Of a stretch of DNA of 64,000 nucleotides, positions 26,527 to 34,329 are shown in pieces. Source of the stretch: Flavobacterium saccharophilum (GTDB taxonomy: Bacteria; Bacteroidota; Bacteroidia; Flavobacteriales; Flavobacteriaceae); contig NZ_FRBY01000002.1 of NCBI RefSeq assembly GCF_900142735.1, forward strand, positions 930,001 to 994,000. Direction: 5' to 3'. Each line of letters begins with the position of its first letter. Positions within the stretch are counted from its first letter, which is position 1. A program made the translations under genes and the position numbers. Under the pieces are notes generated by a model. That model ran no database searches. It was not told the origin of the DNA and was given only the letters and a program-made list of their open reading frames with translations.

Positions 26527-28038
26527 ATGAGAAAAAAATTCTTTATCTACGGATTCTTATTGTTAATAATTGTTGTTACCATTTATTTTTATACAAAACG
26601 TGGTTTTTTACTGGTCATTATTCTTCCAATCTTACTGGTGGTTGGTATTTATAATATTATTCAAAAAAAGCACGCCATTTTAAGAAACTTCCCGGTCTTG
26701 GGTTATTTCAGGTATTTATTCGAAATGATAGCACCTGAAATTCAACAATATTTTATTGAAAGATCTACTGACGGAAAACCTTTCTCAAGAAATCAGCGCT
26801 CTTTGGTTTATCAAAGAGCAAAAAATATCGATTCAAATTCTCCTTTCGGAACGCAGCTAAATTTAAACCAGGATAATTACGAAGGAATAAAACATTCTAT
26901 TTTTCCTGCCAAAGTAAACGAAGAATTACCACGTGTTCTGGTTGGCGGAAGAGATTGTAAACAACCTTATTTAGCTTCTTTATTTAATGTTTCTGCAATG
27001 AGTTTTGGTTCGCTAAGTGAAAATGCAGTTCGTGCCATAAATATTGGTGCCAAAAAAGGAAATTTCTACCAAAATACCGGAGAGGGTGGTTTAACCGAAT
27101 ATCATTTGGCTGGCGGTGGTGATATTACCTGGCAAATTGGTACAGGATATTTTGGTTGTCGCGCTGCTGATGGAACTTTCAGTCCTGAAAAATTCTCAGA
27201 AAAAGCCAATCTTCCGAATGTAAAAATGATTGAAATCAAACTTTCGCAAGGTGCAAAACCTGGTCATGGAGGTGTACTTCCATCTGCAAAAAATACAGTT
27301 CAAATTGCTAAAATCAGAGGGGTTGAACCACATACAACCATTCTTTCTCCTCCCGGACATCATGCTTTTTCAGACAGTAAAGGTTTGGTTCATTTTATAA
27401 AACAGTTGCGTGAATTATCAAATGGAAAACCTATCGGATTTAAATTATGTATTGGAAATACAGCCGAATTTGAAGCCATTTGTCACGAAATGATTGCAGA
27501 AGATATTTATCCTGATTTTATAACCGTTGATGGTGCCGAAGGAGGTACCGGAGCAGCGCCACTTGAATTTGCAGATGGAGTTGGAATGCCTTTTGAACCT
27601 GCCCTGATATTTGTAAACAAAACATTAGTTGGATTAAATATTCGTGATAAAATACGCATTATAGGAAGTGGAAAAATCATTTCTGGTTATTCTATTTTAC
27701 ACGCAATCGCTTTAGGTGCTGATATGTGTAATAGTGCCCGTGGATTTATGTTTTCATTAGGCTGTATTCAGGCTTTACGCTGTCATAATAATGAATGTCC
27801 AACCGGAGTGGCAACTCAAAATAAAATGCTGATGAAAGGTTTGGTTGTCACCGATAAATCAGAGCGTGTTTACCACTTTCATAAAAATACTTTGCATGCG
27901 GCTAATGAACTTTTAGCAGCAGCAGGAAAGAAAAGTTTTGCTGATGTTGATATTAACATCTTCATGCGTGGTGATGAATTTGCCAATTTATCAGACTCGT
28001 ATTTCCCTGATCAATTAACAAACGTCACCAAACATTAA
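26527..28038 (+). CDS. FMN-binding glutamate synthase family protein, membrane anchored
   Basis: 503 residues. Two N-terminal membrane segments (about 5-25 and 28-45) precede a glutamate synthase FMN/iron-sulfur barrel. Key stretches are VSAMSFGSLSENAVRAINIG, QGAKPGHGGVLPSAKNT, DGAEGGTGAAPLEFADGVGM and GADMCNSARGFMFSLGCIQA. The cysteines GCIQALRCHNNEC form a CX5CX4C motif for a [3Fe-4S] cluster. The glutaminase domain of full glutamate synthases is absent, so the amino donor is unclear. It sits 24 bp after the NYN-LOTUS gene and ends at a strong terminator. Confidence 0.9.
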   Translation: MRKKFFIYGFLLLIIVVTIYFYTKRGFLLVIILPILLVVGIYNIIQKKHAILRNFPVLGYFRYLFEMIAPEIQQYFIERSTDGKPFSRNQRSLVYQRAKNIDSNSPFGTQLNLNQDNYEGIKHSIFPAKVNEELPRVLVGGRDCKQPYLASLFNVSAMSFGSLSENAVRAINIGAKKGNFYQNTGEGGLTEYHLAGGGDITWQIGTGYFGCRAADGTFSPEKFSEKANLPNVKMIEIKLSQGAKPGHGGVLPSAKNTVQIAKIRGVEPHTTILSPPGHHAFSDSKGLVHFIKQLRELSNGKPIGFKLCIGNTAEFEAICHEMIAEDIYPDFITVDGAEGGTGAAPLEFADGVGMPFEPALIFVNKTLVGLNIRDKIRIIGSGKIISGYSILHAIALGADMCNSARGFMFSLGCIQALRCHNNECPTGVATQNKMLMKGLVVTDKSERVYHFHKNTLHAANELLAAAGKKSFADVDINIFMRGDEFANLSDSYFPDQLTNVTKH

Positions 28039-28046
28039 GAATAAAA

Positions 28047-28077
28047 AAAGCCTCTTTGTAAATTTCAAAGAGGCTTT
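28047..28077. terminator. Bidirectional terminator
   Basis: A perfect 12-bp stem (28047-28058 with 28066-28077), 7-nt loop, A-run before and T-rich sequence after. It lies between convergent genes. Confidence 0.88.
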
Positions 28078-28118
28078 CTTATATTTTGGTAATTTATGTT
28101 TTTTGACATTTATTTCAA

Positions 28119-28550
28119 TTAAAGCTTTGCAGTTTCTTTACCAGCTGCAGAACCATTTTCTATAACCGCCAATTCTTCCTTATCAACTAATTGCTGCGCA
28201 AGAATTATATTATTATAAGATATAAAGTACACATCAAACTTTACTCCTTCTTCGATTAATTCTGGCGAAATTTGGTCATTTTTAACCATTTCTTTCAACA
28301 ATTCAGGAAAAGTATCTTTATAGGCCAATTTGTTCGCATCAGTACCTTCCAGATTTGTCTCTATTCTAATTTCAATTTTGTTATCATTTAAAAATGCTTT
28401 TGCACTTGTACTAACAACATTTCCACCTTTTATAGAAGAAGTAGTATTATAATTACTAACATGTTCCTGTATCTTCTGTTTGGTGTTTTTACAGCTTACA
28501 AGCAGTAAAGCAAAGGAAAGAGCAAATGCGATTTGGGTAATTTTTTTCAT
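28119..28550 (-). CDS. Small lipoprotein, paralogue of the 28780 gene
   Basis: 143 residues. Lipobox LLVSC, Cys20, then KNTKQKIQEHVSNYN. The mature part is mixed alpha/beta, with FDVYFISYNN near the end. It is clearly related to the next gene (shared KNTKQK, NDNKIE, FP.LLK.M, EEGV.FDVY), so it is a tandem duplicate. No family name is known to me. It has its own promoter-like TTG-N20-TATGTTTG site at 28582-28612. Confidence 0.82.
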   Translation of the reverse strand: MKKITQIAFALSFALLLVSCKNTKQKIQEHVSNYNTTSSIKGGNVVSTSAKAFLNDNKIEIRIETNLEGTDANKLAYKDTFPELLKEMVKNDQISPELIEEGVKFDVYFISYNNIILAQQLVDKEELAVIENGSAAGKETAKL

Positions 28551-28581
28551 AATTTTTTGGTTTTATAGTTATTTTTTAACT

Positions 28582-28612
28582 CAAACATAACAAACTTTTA
28601 ACACAAAAGCAA
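28582..28612 (-). promoter_or_regulatory. Promoter TTG-N20-TATGTTTG of the 28119 lipoprotein gene
   Basis: On the minus strand TTG (28610-28612) lies 20 bases before TATGTTTG (28582-28589), 31 bases before the ATG. Both halves and spacing match the Bacteroidetes consensus. Confidence 0.65.
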
Positions 28613-28721
28613 CATGCATTAAAAAAAACAATAAAACGTAATTATTTAACTACAAATAAATTAATAGTCAGAAATTATTGAATTTACAAAAACCAAAAAC
28701 GAATTGTTTTTCCAAAAAAAA

Positions 28722-28745
28722 CCTCTTTAAAAACGATTAAAGAGG
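28722..28745 (-). terminator. Terminator of the GH88/lipoprotein operon
   Basis: A 9-bp stem (28722-28730 with 28737-28745) and 6-nt loop, followed on the minus strand by an eight-T run. It lies 34 bp after the stop at 28780. Confidence 0.8.
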
Positions 28746-28779
28746 CTTAGAATATTCTAAAAATGATAATTCGAATTAC

Positions 28780-29184
28780 TTACTTCATCAATAAAGACAT
28801 TTCTTCCTTATTAATTATTCTTTTCTCCAGAACAGTATTATCATTTGCCAGATAGTAGACATCAAACTGTACTCCTTCTTCAACTAATTCCTTAAAATTC
28901 TGATCCTTGTTTATCATTGCCTTCAATAGCTTCGGGAATTCTGTCGAAGCCTTTGTTTTATTAGATTCATTTTGCTCTAAATCCGTTTCAAATCGCAATT
29001 CAATTTTGTTGTCATTCATGTAACCTCTGGCAGTTGTCAGTGTCACATTTTCGCTTTTAAAATTGACAGCTGTTTTATTATAGGAAATCACATACTCCTG
29101 AAGTTTCTGTTTGGTATTTTTACAGCTTAACACCATCAATACAATCGCAACTACAAATAAAATTCTGCTTATTTTTTTCATCAT
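28780..29184 (-). CDS. Small lipoprotein, paralogue of the 28119 gene
   Basis: 134 residues. Lipobox VLSC followed by KNTKQKLQEYVISYNKT. The same order of motifs as its paralogue shows duplication; the C-terminus is shorter. It starts only 12 bp after the GH88 gene, so it is probably in that operon, while the paralogue has its own promoter. Function unknown. Confidence 0.82.
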   Translation of the reverse strand: MMKKISRILFVVAIVLMVLSCKNTKQKLQEYVISYNKTAVNFKSENVTLTTARGYMNDNKIELRFETDLEQNESNKTKASTEFPKLLKAMINKDQNFKELVEEGVQFDVYYLANDNTVLEKRIINKEEMSLLMK

Positions 29185-29196
29185 TTTCTTTTAAAT

Positions 29197-30375
29197 TTAT
29201 TTTAGTTTCTGAAGCCTTAAAAGAGCTTCTAAATAGTAATAATCAGCATAATTTATAGAGCAGTCAATTTCACTTCCGGCAGGTTTATGACCCGTTGAAT
29301 GCAACAAAAATGCCGAATTAACATCATGACTCTGATAATTATCGGAAAGTGAAACAATCATCTTTTTAGATTTTGTCAAATATTCGTTTTTCAAAGTTGC
29401 ATCTTTTGTATAAGAACTCAATTCAATCAGTGCCGATGATACAATGGCCGCTGCCGAAGCATCTCTTGGCTCATTAGGGATTCCTGGTGCATTAAAATCC
29501 CAATACGGAATTAAGTCTTCTGTTGTCAATTTATCCAAATAAACTCGCGCTATTTTATGCGCAAAATCTAAAAATTTAGGATCTTTAGTTTCTCTGTAAA
29601 CCATTGTAAATCCATAAATACCCCACGCCTGACCACGCGCCCACATACTGTCATCGCTATAACCTTGTGCCGTTCTTCCTTTTATTTTTTTACCTGTTTC
29701 ATAATCATAAATAACAACATGATAAGATGAATTGTCAGGTCTAAAATGATTGGCCATTGTGGTTTCAGCATGTTTTACAGCAATGTTATATAACTTTTTA
29801 TTTCCACCATTTTTAGAAGCCCAAAAAAGCAGTTCTAAATTCATCATATTATCGATAATCGTATTATGCCCTCCCATTTTATTATGCGGCCACGATTGAA
29901 TTGTTCCTACTTTTGGATTAAAAAGTGTTGCCAAAGTATCAGCCGTTTTCAGAATAATATCTTTATACTCTTTGTTTTTTGTTAAGCGATAGCCATTTCC
30001 AAAACTATTGAAAACCTGAAAACCTAAATCGTGGTCACCAGCCTTACTAACAGATAATGGCGTTAAGAATCGGCTGAATTTATCGGCTTCTTTTTCCCAT
30101 TTTTTATCGCCGGTTGCCTGATACAAATACCATAATTCTCCAGGCCAAAATCCGCTTGTCCAATCTTTATAATCAACAAATTTCCATTCTTTGCTTCCAT
30201 TCGGAACCGTTCTTGGAGAAGTTCCGTCATCCGGAATTACTTTTAATGTTTTTGAAGCTTGCTCAGCACAATATTCAAGTTGTTTCTTAACATTAAATGA
30301 ATCGTTTTTTTGAGAATAGACAGAACCCGTTAAAAGAAACAAGGATAAAATGAATGGTGTAAATCTTGTAATCAT
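29197..30375 (-). CDS. GH88 unsaturated glucuronyl hydrolase
   Basis: 392 residues. Sec signal ending GSVYSQ, so periplasmic or exported. The (alpha/alpha)6 barrel shows the GH88 active-site stretches: KAGDHDLGFQ with Asp114/Asp116, IIDNMMNLELLFWASKNG with Asp175, and the C-terminal YADYYYLEALLR. These enzymes hydrate and remove the 4,5-unsaturated uronic acid left by polysaccharide lyases on glycosaminoglycan, pectin or similar chains. No lyase or SusCD is next to it, so its substrate is open. It is followed by a small lipoprotein gene. Confidence 0.94.
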   Translation of the reverse strand: MITRFTPFILSLFLLTGSVYSQKNDSFNVKKQLEYCAEQASKTLKVIPDDGTSPRTVPNGSKEWKFVDYKDWTSGFWPGELWYLYQATGDKKWEKEADKFSRFLTPLSVSKAGDHDLGFQVFNSFGNGYRLTKNKEYKDIILKTADTLATLFNPKVGTIQSWPHNKMGGHNTIIDNMMNLELLFWASKNGGNKKLYNIAVKHAETTMANHFRPDNSSYHVVIYDYETGKKIKGRTAQGYSDDSMWARGQAWGIYGFTMVYRETKDPKFLDFAHKIARVYLDKLTTEDLIPYWDFNAPGIPNEPRDASAAAIVSSALIELSSYTKDATLKNEYLTKSKKMIVSLSDNYQSHDVNSAFLLHSTGHKPAGSEIDCSINYADYYYLEALLRLQKLK

Positions 30376-30500
30376 GTGGTTATTTTTGTAAAGTTTTTTA
30401 GAATTGATAAATTTATAAAATAAAGTATATCTATTCGAATCTTTGTATTTTTGTTTACCTAAATAATTACTAATAACAATATTATCATAAAGATTGGCTT

Positions 30501-30529
30501 CTTTGCCAAAGTTTTAAACTTTGACAAAG
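30501..30529. repeat. REP-like palindrome, left flank of the RAYT gene
   Basis: A 29-nt imperfect palindrome: 13-nt arms CTTTGCCAAAGTT and AACTTTGACAAAG around TTA, with one mismatch. GGCTT lies just 5' and ATT just 3'. It is 22 bp beyond the RAYT stop. The right flank carries the same unit in inverted orientation. Confidence 0.82.
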
Positions 30530-30551
30530 ATTTTCTCTCAACGAAAAAAAA

Positions 30552-31154
30552 CTAAAACTTTAAGTCACTTATCTTATCATTGCAAAATATTAAATTTTCT
30601 AAATCATAAAACAATTCAACAACTTCATTTCTCATCACATTAGTTTTGAGAGTTGATAAAATAGCAGGATATGAGGAAAATTTATATTTTTTAAAATCTC
30701 TTTTTATTTCGATTGGGTTTTGATGAATATAAATTATAACATTTTTTAAATACTGCTCAGAATCAATTTTCTTTCTTTTAAAAGGAGATTCAAATAACGG
30801 TCCATGTCGATTATAGACTTTATTATAAGATTGCGTATAAGAGCTTATCAATTTACTAATTTGTTTGCTAGCTAAGTTTTGCAATGAATGCAAACCAGAA
30901 TTTTTAGGTAATTTACGCTCTTTATTAGCAAAATTCAATAATTCCTGATTGGACTTTATTTTAATTAAAAAATGAAAATGATTTGGCATCAAACAATAGG
31001 CATAGACATCACAAACATTTTGTAAATACTTTGCCAGCTTATTCATAAAAAACATATAATTTTCTTCTTCTTCAAAAATTTTATTACCATTAACACCTCT
31101 ATTATAAATATGATAAAAACAATCCGATTCTAAATTTTGCATTCTAATATCCAT
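30552..31154 (-). CDS. REP-associated tyrosine transposase (RAYT, Y1_Tnp)
   Basis: 200 residues. The HUH nuclease motif is MPNHFHFLI (His59, His61). The tyrosine helix is ISSYTQSYNKVYNRHGPLFE (Tyr106/Tyr110), followed by YLKNVIIYIHQNPIEI, the family's C-terminal signature. These enzymes nick and join single-stranded REP hairpins. It looks intact, of full length and not frameshifted. A TTG start 24 bases upstream is possible, but it overlaps a TACTTTTG box; ATG 31154 is preferred and ATG 31142 is the other choice. Matching palindromes flank it. Confidence 0.92.
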   Translation of the reverse strand: MDIRMQNLESDCFYHIYNRGVNGNKIFEEEENYMFFMNKLAKYLQNVCDVYAYCLMPNHFHFLIKIKSNQELLNFANKERKLPKNSGLHSLQNLASKQISKLISSYTQSYNKVYNRHGPLFESPFKRKKIDSEQYLKNVIIYIHQNPIEIKRDFKKYKFSSYPAILSTLKTNVMRNEVVELFYDLENLIFCNDKISDLKF

Positions 31155-31175
31155 CCAACCTTTAATTTTTATCCT

Positions 31176-31183
31176 CAAAAGTA
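31176..31183 (-). promoter_or_regulatory. -7 box TACTTTTG of the RAYT gene
   Basis: It matches TAnnTTTG on the minus strand, 21 bases before ATG 31154. No -33 TTG at standard spacing. Confidence 0.4.
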
Positions 31184-31237
31184 AAAATTAAAAAGAAAGA
31201 ATTTTCTTATTTTTAATAGAATTATTAAAAAAAGAAT

Positions 31238-31266
31238 CTTTGTCAAAGTTCAAAACTTTGACAAAG
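31238..31266. repeat. REP-like palindrome, right flank of the RAYT gene
   Basis: A perfect 13-bp palindrome (CTTTGTCAAAGTT / AACTTTGACAAAG) around a 3-nt loop. Read on the minus strand it matches the left flank at 27 of 29 bases and also has ATT on the 3' side and GGCT on the 5' side. An outer pair GAATCTTTG / CAAAGATTC encloses it. Confidence 0.84.
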
Positions 31267-31324
31267 AGGAAGAGCCAAAGATTCGTCGTAATTTTGCTTT
31301 CAAGAAGACAAACTAAAATATAAT

Positions 31325-31711
31325 TTGAAAAAATTTAGAAGCCATTACTCCCTCGCTTGCCTCGGAATTATTTGTCTCGGAATACTTTCCAGAAAATTAA
31401 GTTTCATACCTTTATGTACGGGCGATTTATTGTATGCCGTTATGATTTACGTGCTTACCAGAGTAATATTAATCAACAACAAAGCAATTCAAATAGTAAT
31501 TATTTCTTTATTGATTTGTTACGCCATTGAATTTCTACAAATTTATCAGGGCGAATGGATGATCGAACTCAGAAAAACACTTTTTGGAAAATATGTTCTT
31601 GGACAAGGTTTTCTTTGGACTGATATTATAGCTTACACTTTTGGAGTTGCAATTGCTTTTTTGGTTGAAAGAATTATTTTAAAACGCTTTACTAATCAAG
31701 TGTCTGCGTAA
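31325..31711 (+). CDS. DUF2809 membrane protein
   Basis: 128 residues with about four membrane helices. GDLLYAVMIYVLTRVILIN and IEFLQIYQGEWMIELRKTLF match DUF2809 as I recall it; function unknown. There is no ATG before residue 45, so the TTG at 31325 is the likely start; it gives KKFRSHYSL before the first helix. The 3' end overlaps the convergent ABC transporter gene by 20 bp. Confidence 0.78.
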   Translation: MKKFRSHYSLACLGIICLGILSRKLSFIPLCTGDLLYAVMIYVLTRVILINNKAIQIVIISLLICYAIEFLQIYQGEWMIELRKTLFGKYVLGQGFLWTDIIAYTFGVAIAFLVERIILKRFTNQVSA

Positions 31712-33470
31712 TTTTCTCAATATTCAGACTATTTGCCATCGCAGTAAATATTCCATAATAAACTGATTTATTATCATACAGTTCATCATGTGTTCCTTGT
31801 TCTATGCACTTTCCTTTTTCCAAAACAATTATGTGCGAAGCATCAATAATTTGAGAAATACTATGTGATATAATAATTACGGTCCTGTCTTTTTTAATAG
31901 CATCCAGTGATTTTTTAATTTGTTCTGTTGCAATTGCATCGAGACTGGCCGTTGGTTCATCCAGAAAAATAATTGGCGGATTTTTTAAAAACAATCTTGC
32001 AATGGCAATTCGTTGTTGTTGTCCACCTGAAAGTAGATGCGCATCAGAATCATATCCTTTTGGCAATTGCATCACTTGTTCATGAATATATGCCTGTTTG
32101 GCTGCATCTATTATTTCAGATTGTGTCGCATCGGGATTTCCGTAGAGAATATTTTCGGCTATAGTTCCTTTGAAAATATGATTCTTTTGTAATACCAGTC
32201 CAATATTTTTGCGAAGAAAATCAGTATCATAATCGTTTAGATCAACTCCATCCAAATAAATTTTTCCTGATGAAGGCAGATAAAATTTATCTAATAAATT
32301 GATAATCGTACTTTTCCCTGCGCCGCTTAATCCAACTAAAGCACTGGTTTCATTCGGCTTAATTGTAAAATTAATATCTGATAGTGCTTTTGTCCCGTTT
32401 GGATAACTGAAATCGACATTTTTAACTTCTATTAGTCCCACAATTTTCTCTGGAATATAATTTCCGCTAGTTTCTTTTTCCTGATCTGATTCTAAAATAT
32501 CGAAAAATCCTTCGGAATAAATCAACGCATCATTTACTTCATCATAAATTCGATGCAATTGTCTGATGGGCGATGAGACATTATTAAACAACATAATATG
32601 GAACATGATCGCGCCAATGGTCATGGTATTATTCAAAACAAAATAAGCTGTCAGAATGATGATGATTACCACTCCTATTTGCTCGATAAAACCTTTGATG
32701 CTTTCAAAAATGAAACTCGTTTTTCTGGTCGCCAATTGATTTTCTGTCATTTCAAATTGAATCTTCTGATGACGATCGGCTTCCATTGGTTCGCGTACAA
32801 AAGATTTAATCACGGTTATCGATTCGATTAAACTTATGATTCCGTTATTTTTTGTTTCTCGATACGAACGCATTCTTCTTCTAAAGCCACTTAATTTACT
32901 GGCCTGCAGTTGACTTACATAAAAATAAATAGGGATAATACACAAGCTTACCAAACCGACATAGAAATTGGCATAAAACATTAAAATCAAAGCAACAAAG
33001 GCATTGGCGAATAAAGGCAGAATATCAATAAAAAAATTCTGAACCAATCTCGTCAAACTACTGATTCCTAAATCAATTCTCGTTTGAAGTTTTCCGCTTT
33101 CATTTTCATTCGAAGTATAAAACTCCATTCTATAACTCAGAATTTTTTCGACTATAGTTTGCGAAATATCACGGGTTATAAAGATTCGCAGTTTCTCTCC
33201 GTAAAACTTTTGTCCAAATTGAACTACTGAATAAATCAATTCTTTGGAAAGTAATACAATACTAATAATACCTAATAAATGAAATCCTTTTGATAATGGT
33301 TCGTGGGCAACCATCAAGTTACTAATAGTATCAACCGTATATTTTAAGATTAAAGCATTTACCTGTGCAGCAAAGGAGCCTAAAAATGTAAGCAATAAGG
33401 TTGCAATAACCATTTTTCGATAAGGCCTGACAAAAGGCGTTATCTTTTTATATAAGGCGGATATCTCCAT
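31692..33470 (-). CDS. ABC exporter, fused membrane and ATPase domains (MsbA-like)
   Basis: 592 residues. Six membrane helices fill about 1-320, with the coupling region IESITVIKSF. The ATPase part has Walker A GLSGAGKSTII, signature LSGGQQQRIAIARL, Walker B PIIFLDEPTASLD and switch His in VIIISHSISQ. It would work as a homodimer and export a lipid, peptide or drug; the cargo cannot be told. A good promoter (33500-33530) lies upstream and faces the rdgB promoter box, so the two genes are divergent. Confidence 0.93.
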   Translation of the reverse strand: MEISALYKKITPFVRPYRKMVIATLLLTFLGSFAAQVNALILKYTVDTISNLMVAHEPLSKGFHLLGIISIVLLSKELIYSVVQFGQKFYGEKLRIFITRDISQTIVEKILSYRMEFYTSNENESGKLQTRIDLGISSLTRLVQNFFIDILPLFANAFVALILMFYANFYVGLVSLCIIPIYFYVSQLQASKLSGFRRRMRSYRETKNNGIISLIESITVIKSFVREPMEADRHQKIQFEMTENQLATRKTSFIFESIKGFIEQIGVVIIIILTAYFVLNNTMTIGAIMFHIMLFNNVSSPIRQLHRIYDEVNDALIYSEGFFDILESDQEKETSGNYIPEKIVGLIEVKNVDFSYPNGTKALSDINFTIKPNETSALVGLSGAGKSTIINLLDKFYLPSSGKIYLDGVDLNDYDTDFLRKNIGLVLQKNHIFKGTIAENILYGNPDATQSEIIDAAKQAYIHEQVMQLPKGYDSDAHLLSGGQQQRIAIARLFLKNPPIIFLDEPTASLDAIATEQIKKSLDAIKKDRTVIIISHSISQIIDASHIIVLEKGKCIEQGTHDELYDNKSVYYGIFTAMANSLNIEKITQTLD

Positions 33471-33499
33471 TTATTTTATTTTATTTTTAGGCAACTTAT

Positions 33500-33530
33500 C
33501 AAATATAAGAATTCTAAATTTGTATTACAA
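33500..33530 (-). promoter_or_regulatory. Promoter TTG-N20-TATATTTG of the ABC exporter gene
   Basis: On the minus strand TTG (33528-33530) is 20 bases before TATATTTG (33500-33507), 30 bases before the ATG. Spacing and both halves match the consensus. It overlaps the rdgB -7 box. Confidence 0.65.
33515..33522 (+). promoter_or_regulatory. -7 box TAAATTTG of rdgB
   Basis: It matches TAnnTTTG 34 bases before the ATG and lies inside the promoter of the divergent ABC gene. Confidence 0.45.
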
Positions 33531-33556
33531 TTACTAATACAACTAAACTCGTTATT

Positions 33557-34135
33557 ATGAAACTCGTTTTTGCATCAAACAATCTAAATAAAATAAAAGA
33601 AATTCAAAGTATCTTAAATGGATCGATACAATTATTAAGTCTCGAAGAAATTGACTGTTATGAAGAAATTCCGGAAACGGCTGATACTATTGAAGGAAAT
33701 GCCATTTTGAAAGCCAATTATGTAACTGAAAAATACGGCTTCGATTGTTTTGCAGATGATACTGGTTTGGAAGTTGCATCTTTAAATGGAGAACCTGGCG
33801 TTTATTCGGCTAGATATGCGGGAGAACAACGTAATGCCGATGATAATATGAATAAACTTTTGGATGCACTAAAAGACAAATCAGATCGCAGCGCACAGTT
33901 CAAGACCGTTATTGCTTTAAACTTAAACGGTGAACAACATTTATTTACCGGACTTGCAAAGGGAGAGATTACTTTTAATAAAGCAGGAAATCACGGTTTT
34001 GGATACGATCCTATTTTTCAGCCTGAGAAGTATTCAGAAACATTTGCTGAATTATCTTCAGAAATCAAAAATAAAATTAGTCACCGTGCAAAAGCAACTC
34101 AGCAACTAATTGATTTTCTGAACTCCACAAAATAA
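33557..34135 (+). CDS. rdgB: XTP/dITP pyrophosphatase (RdgB/HAM1)
   Basis: 192 residues, family-typical. It starts with [16 protein letters not shown], the substrate-phosphate loop. Catalytic acidic residues are in [20 protein letters not shown] and GVYSARYAG, and the C-terminal [11 protein letters not shown] and SHRAKA complete the family pattern. The enzyme hydrolyses non-canonical purine nucleoside triphosphates (dITP, XTP) and keeps them out of DNA. It is monocistronic, divergent from the ABC exporter. Confidence 0.96.
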   Translation: MKLVFASNNLNKIKEIQSILNGSIQLLSLEEIDCYEEIPETADTIEGNAILKANYVTEKYGFDCFADDTGLEVASLNGEPGVYSARYAGEQRNADDNMNKLLDALKDKSDRSAQFKTVIALNLNGEQHLFTGLAKGEITFNKAGNHGFGYDPIFQPEKYSETFAELSSEIKNKISHRAKATQQLIDFLNSTK

Positions 34136-34300
34136 TTGTTTAAAATCCAACATTTTAAAGGGTAAAATTTATATTACTCGACGTAAAATTATTCATTTTC
34201 TTATCAAATCGATTTTGCGATAAACATAACTTTTTGATAATCAAATCATAACAAATGCATAATTCTTAAAAATGCATTAGTTTATGTGGAATATTAACAG

Positions 34301-34308
34301 TAATTTTG
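34301..34308 (+). promoter_or_regulatory. -7 box TAATTTTG of the DEAD-box helicase gene
   Basis: It matches TAnnTTTG 21 bases before ATG 34330. A TTG start (34306) of a longer frame lies within it, so the longer form is unlikely. Confidence 0.5.
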
Positions 34309-34329
34309 CACCCTATTTTAAATACACAT

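Noticed and set aside
34306..34329. TTG start 8 codons before the helicase ATG
   Set aside because: It lies within a TAATTTTG box; the transcript would begin after it.
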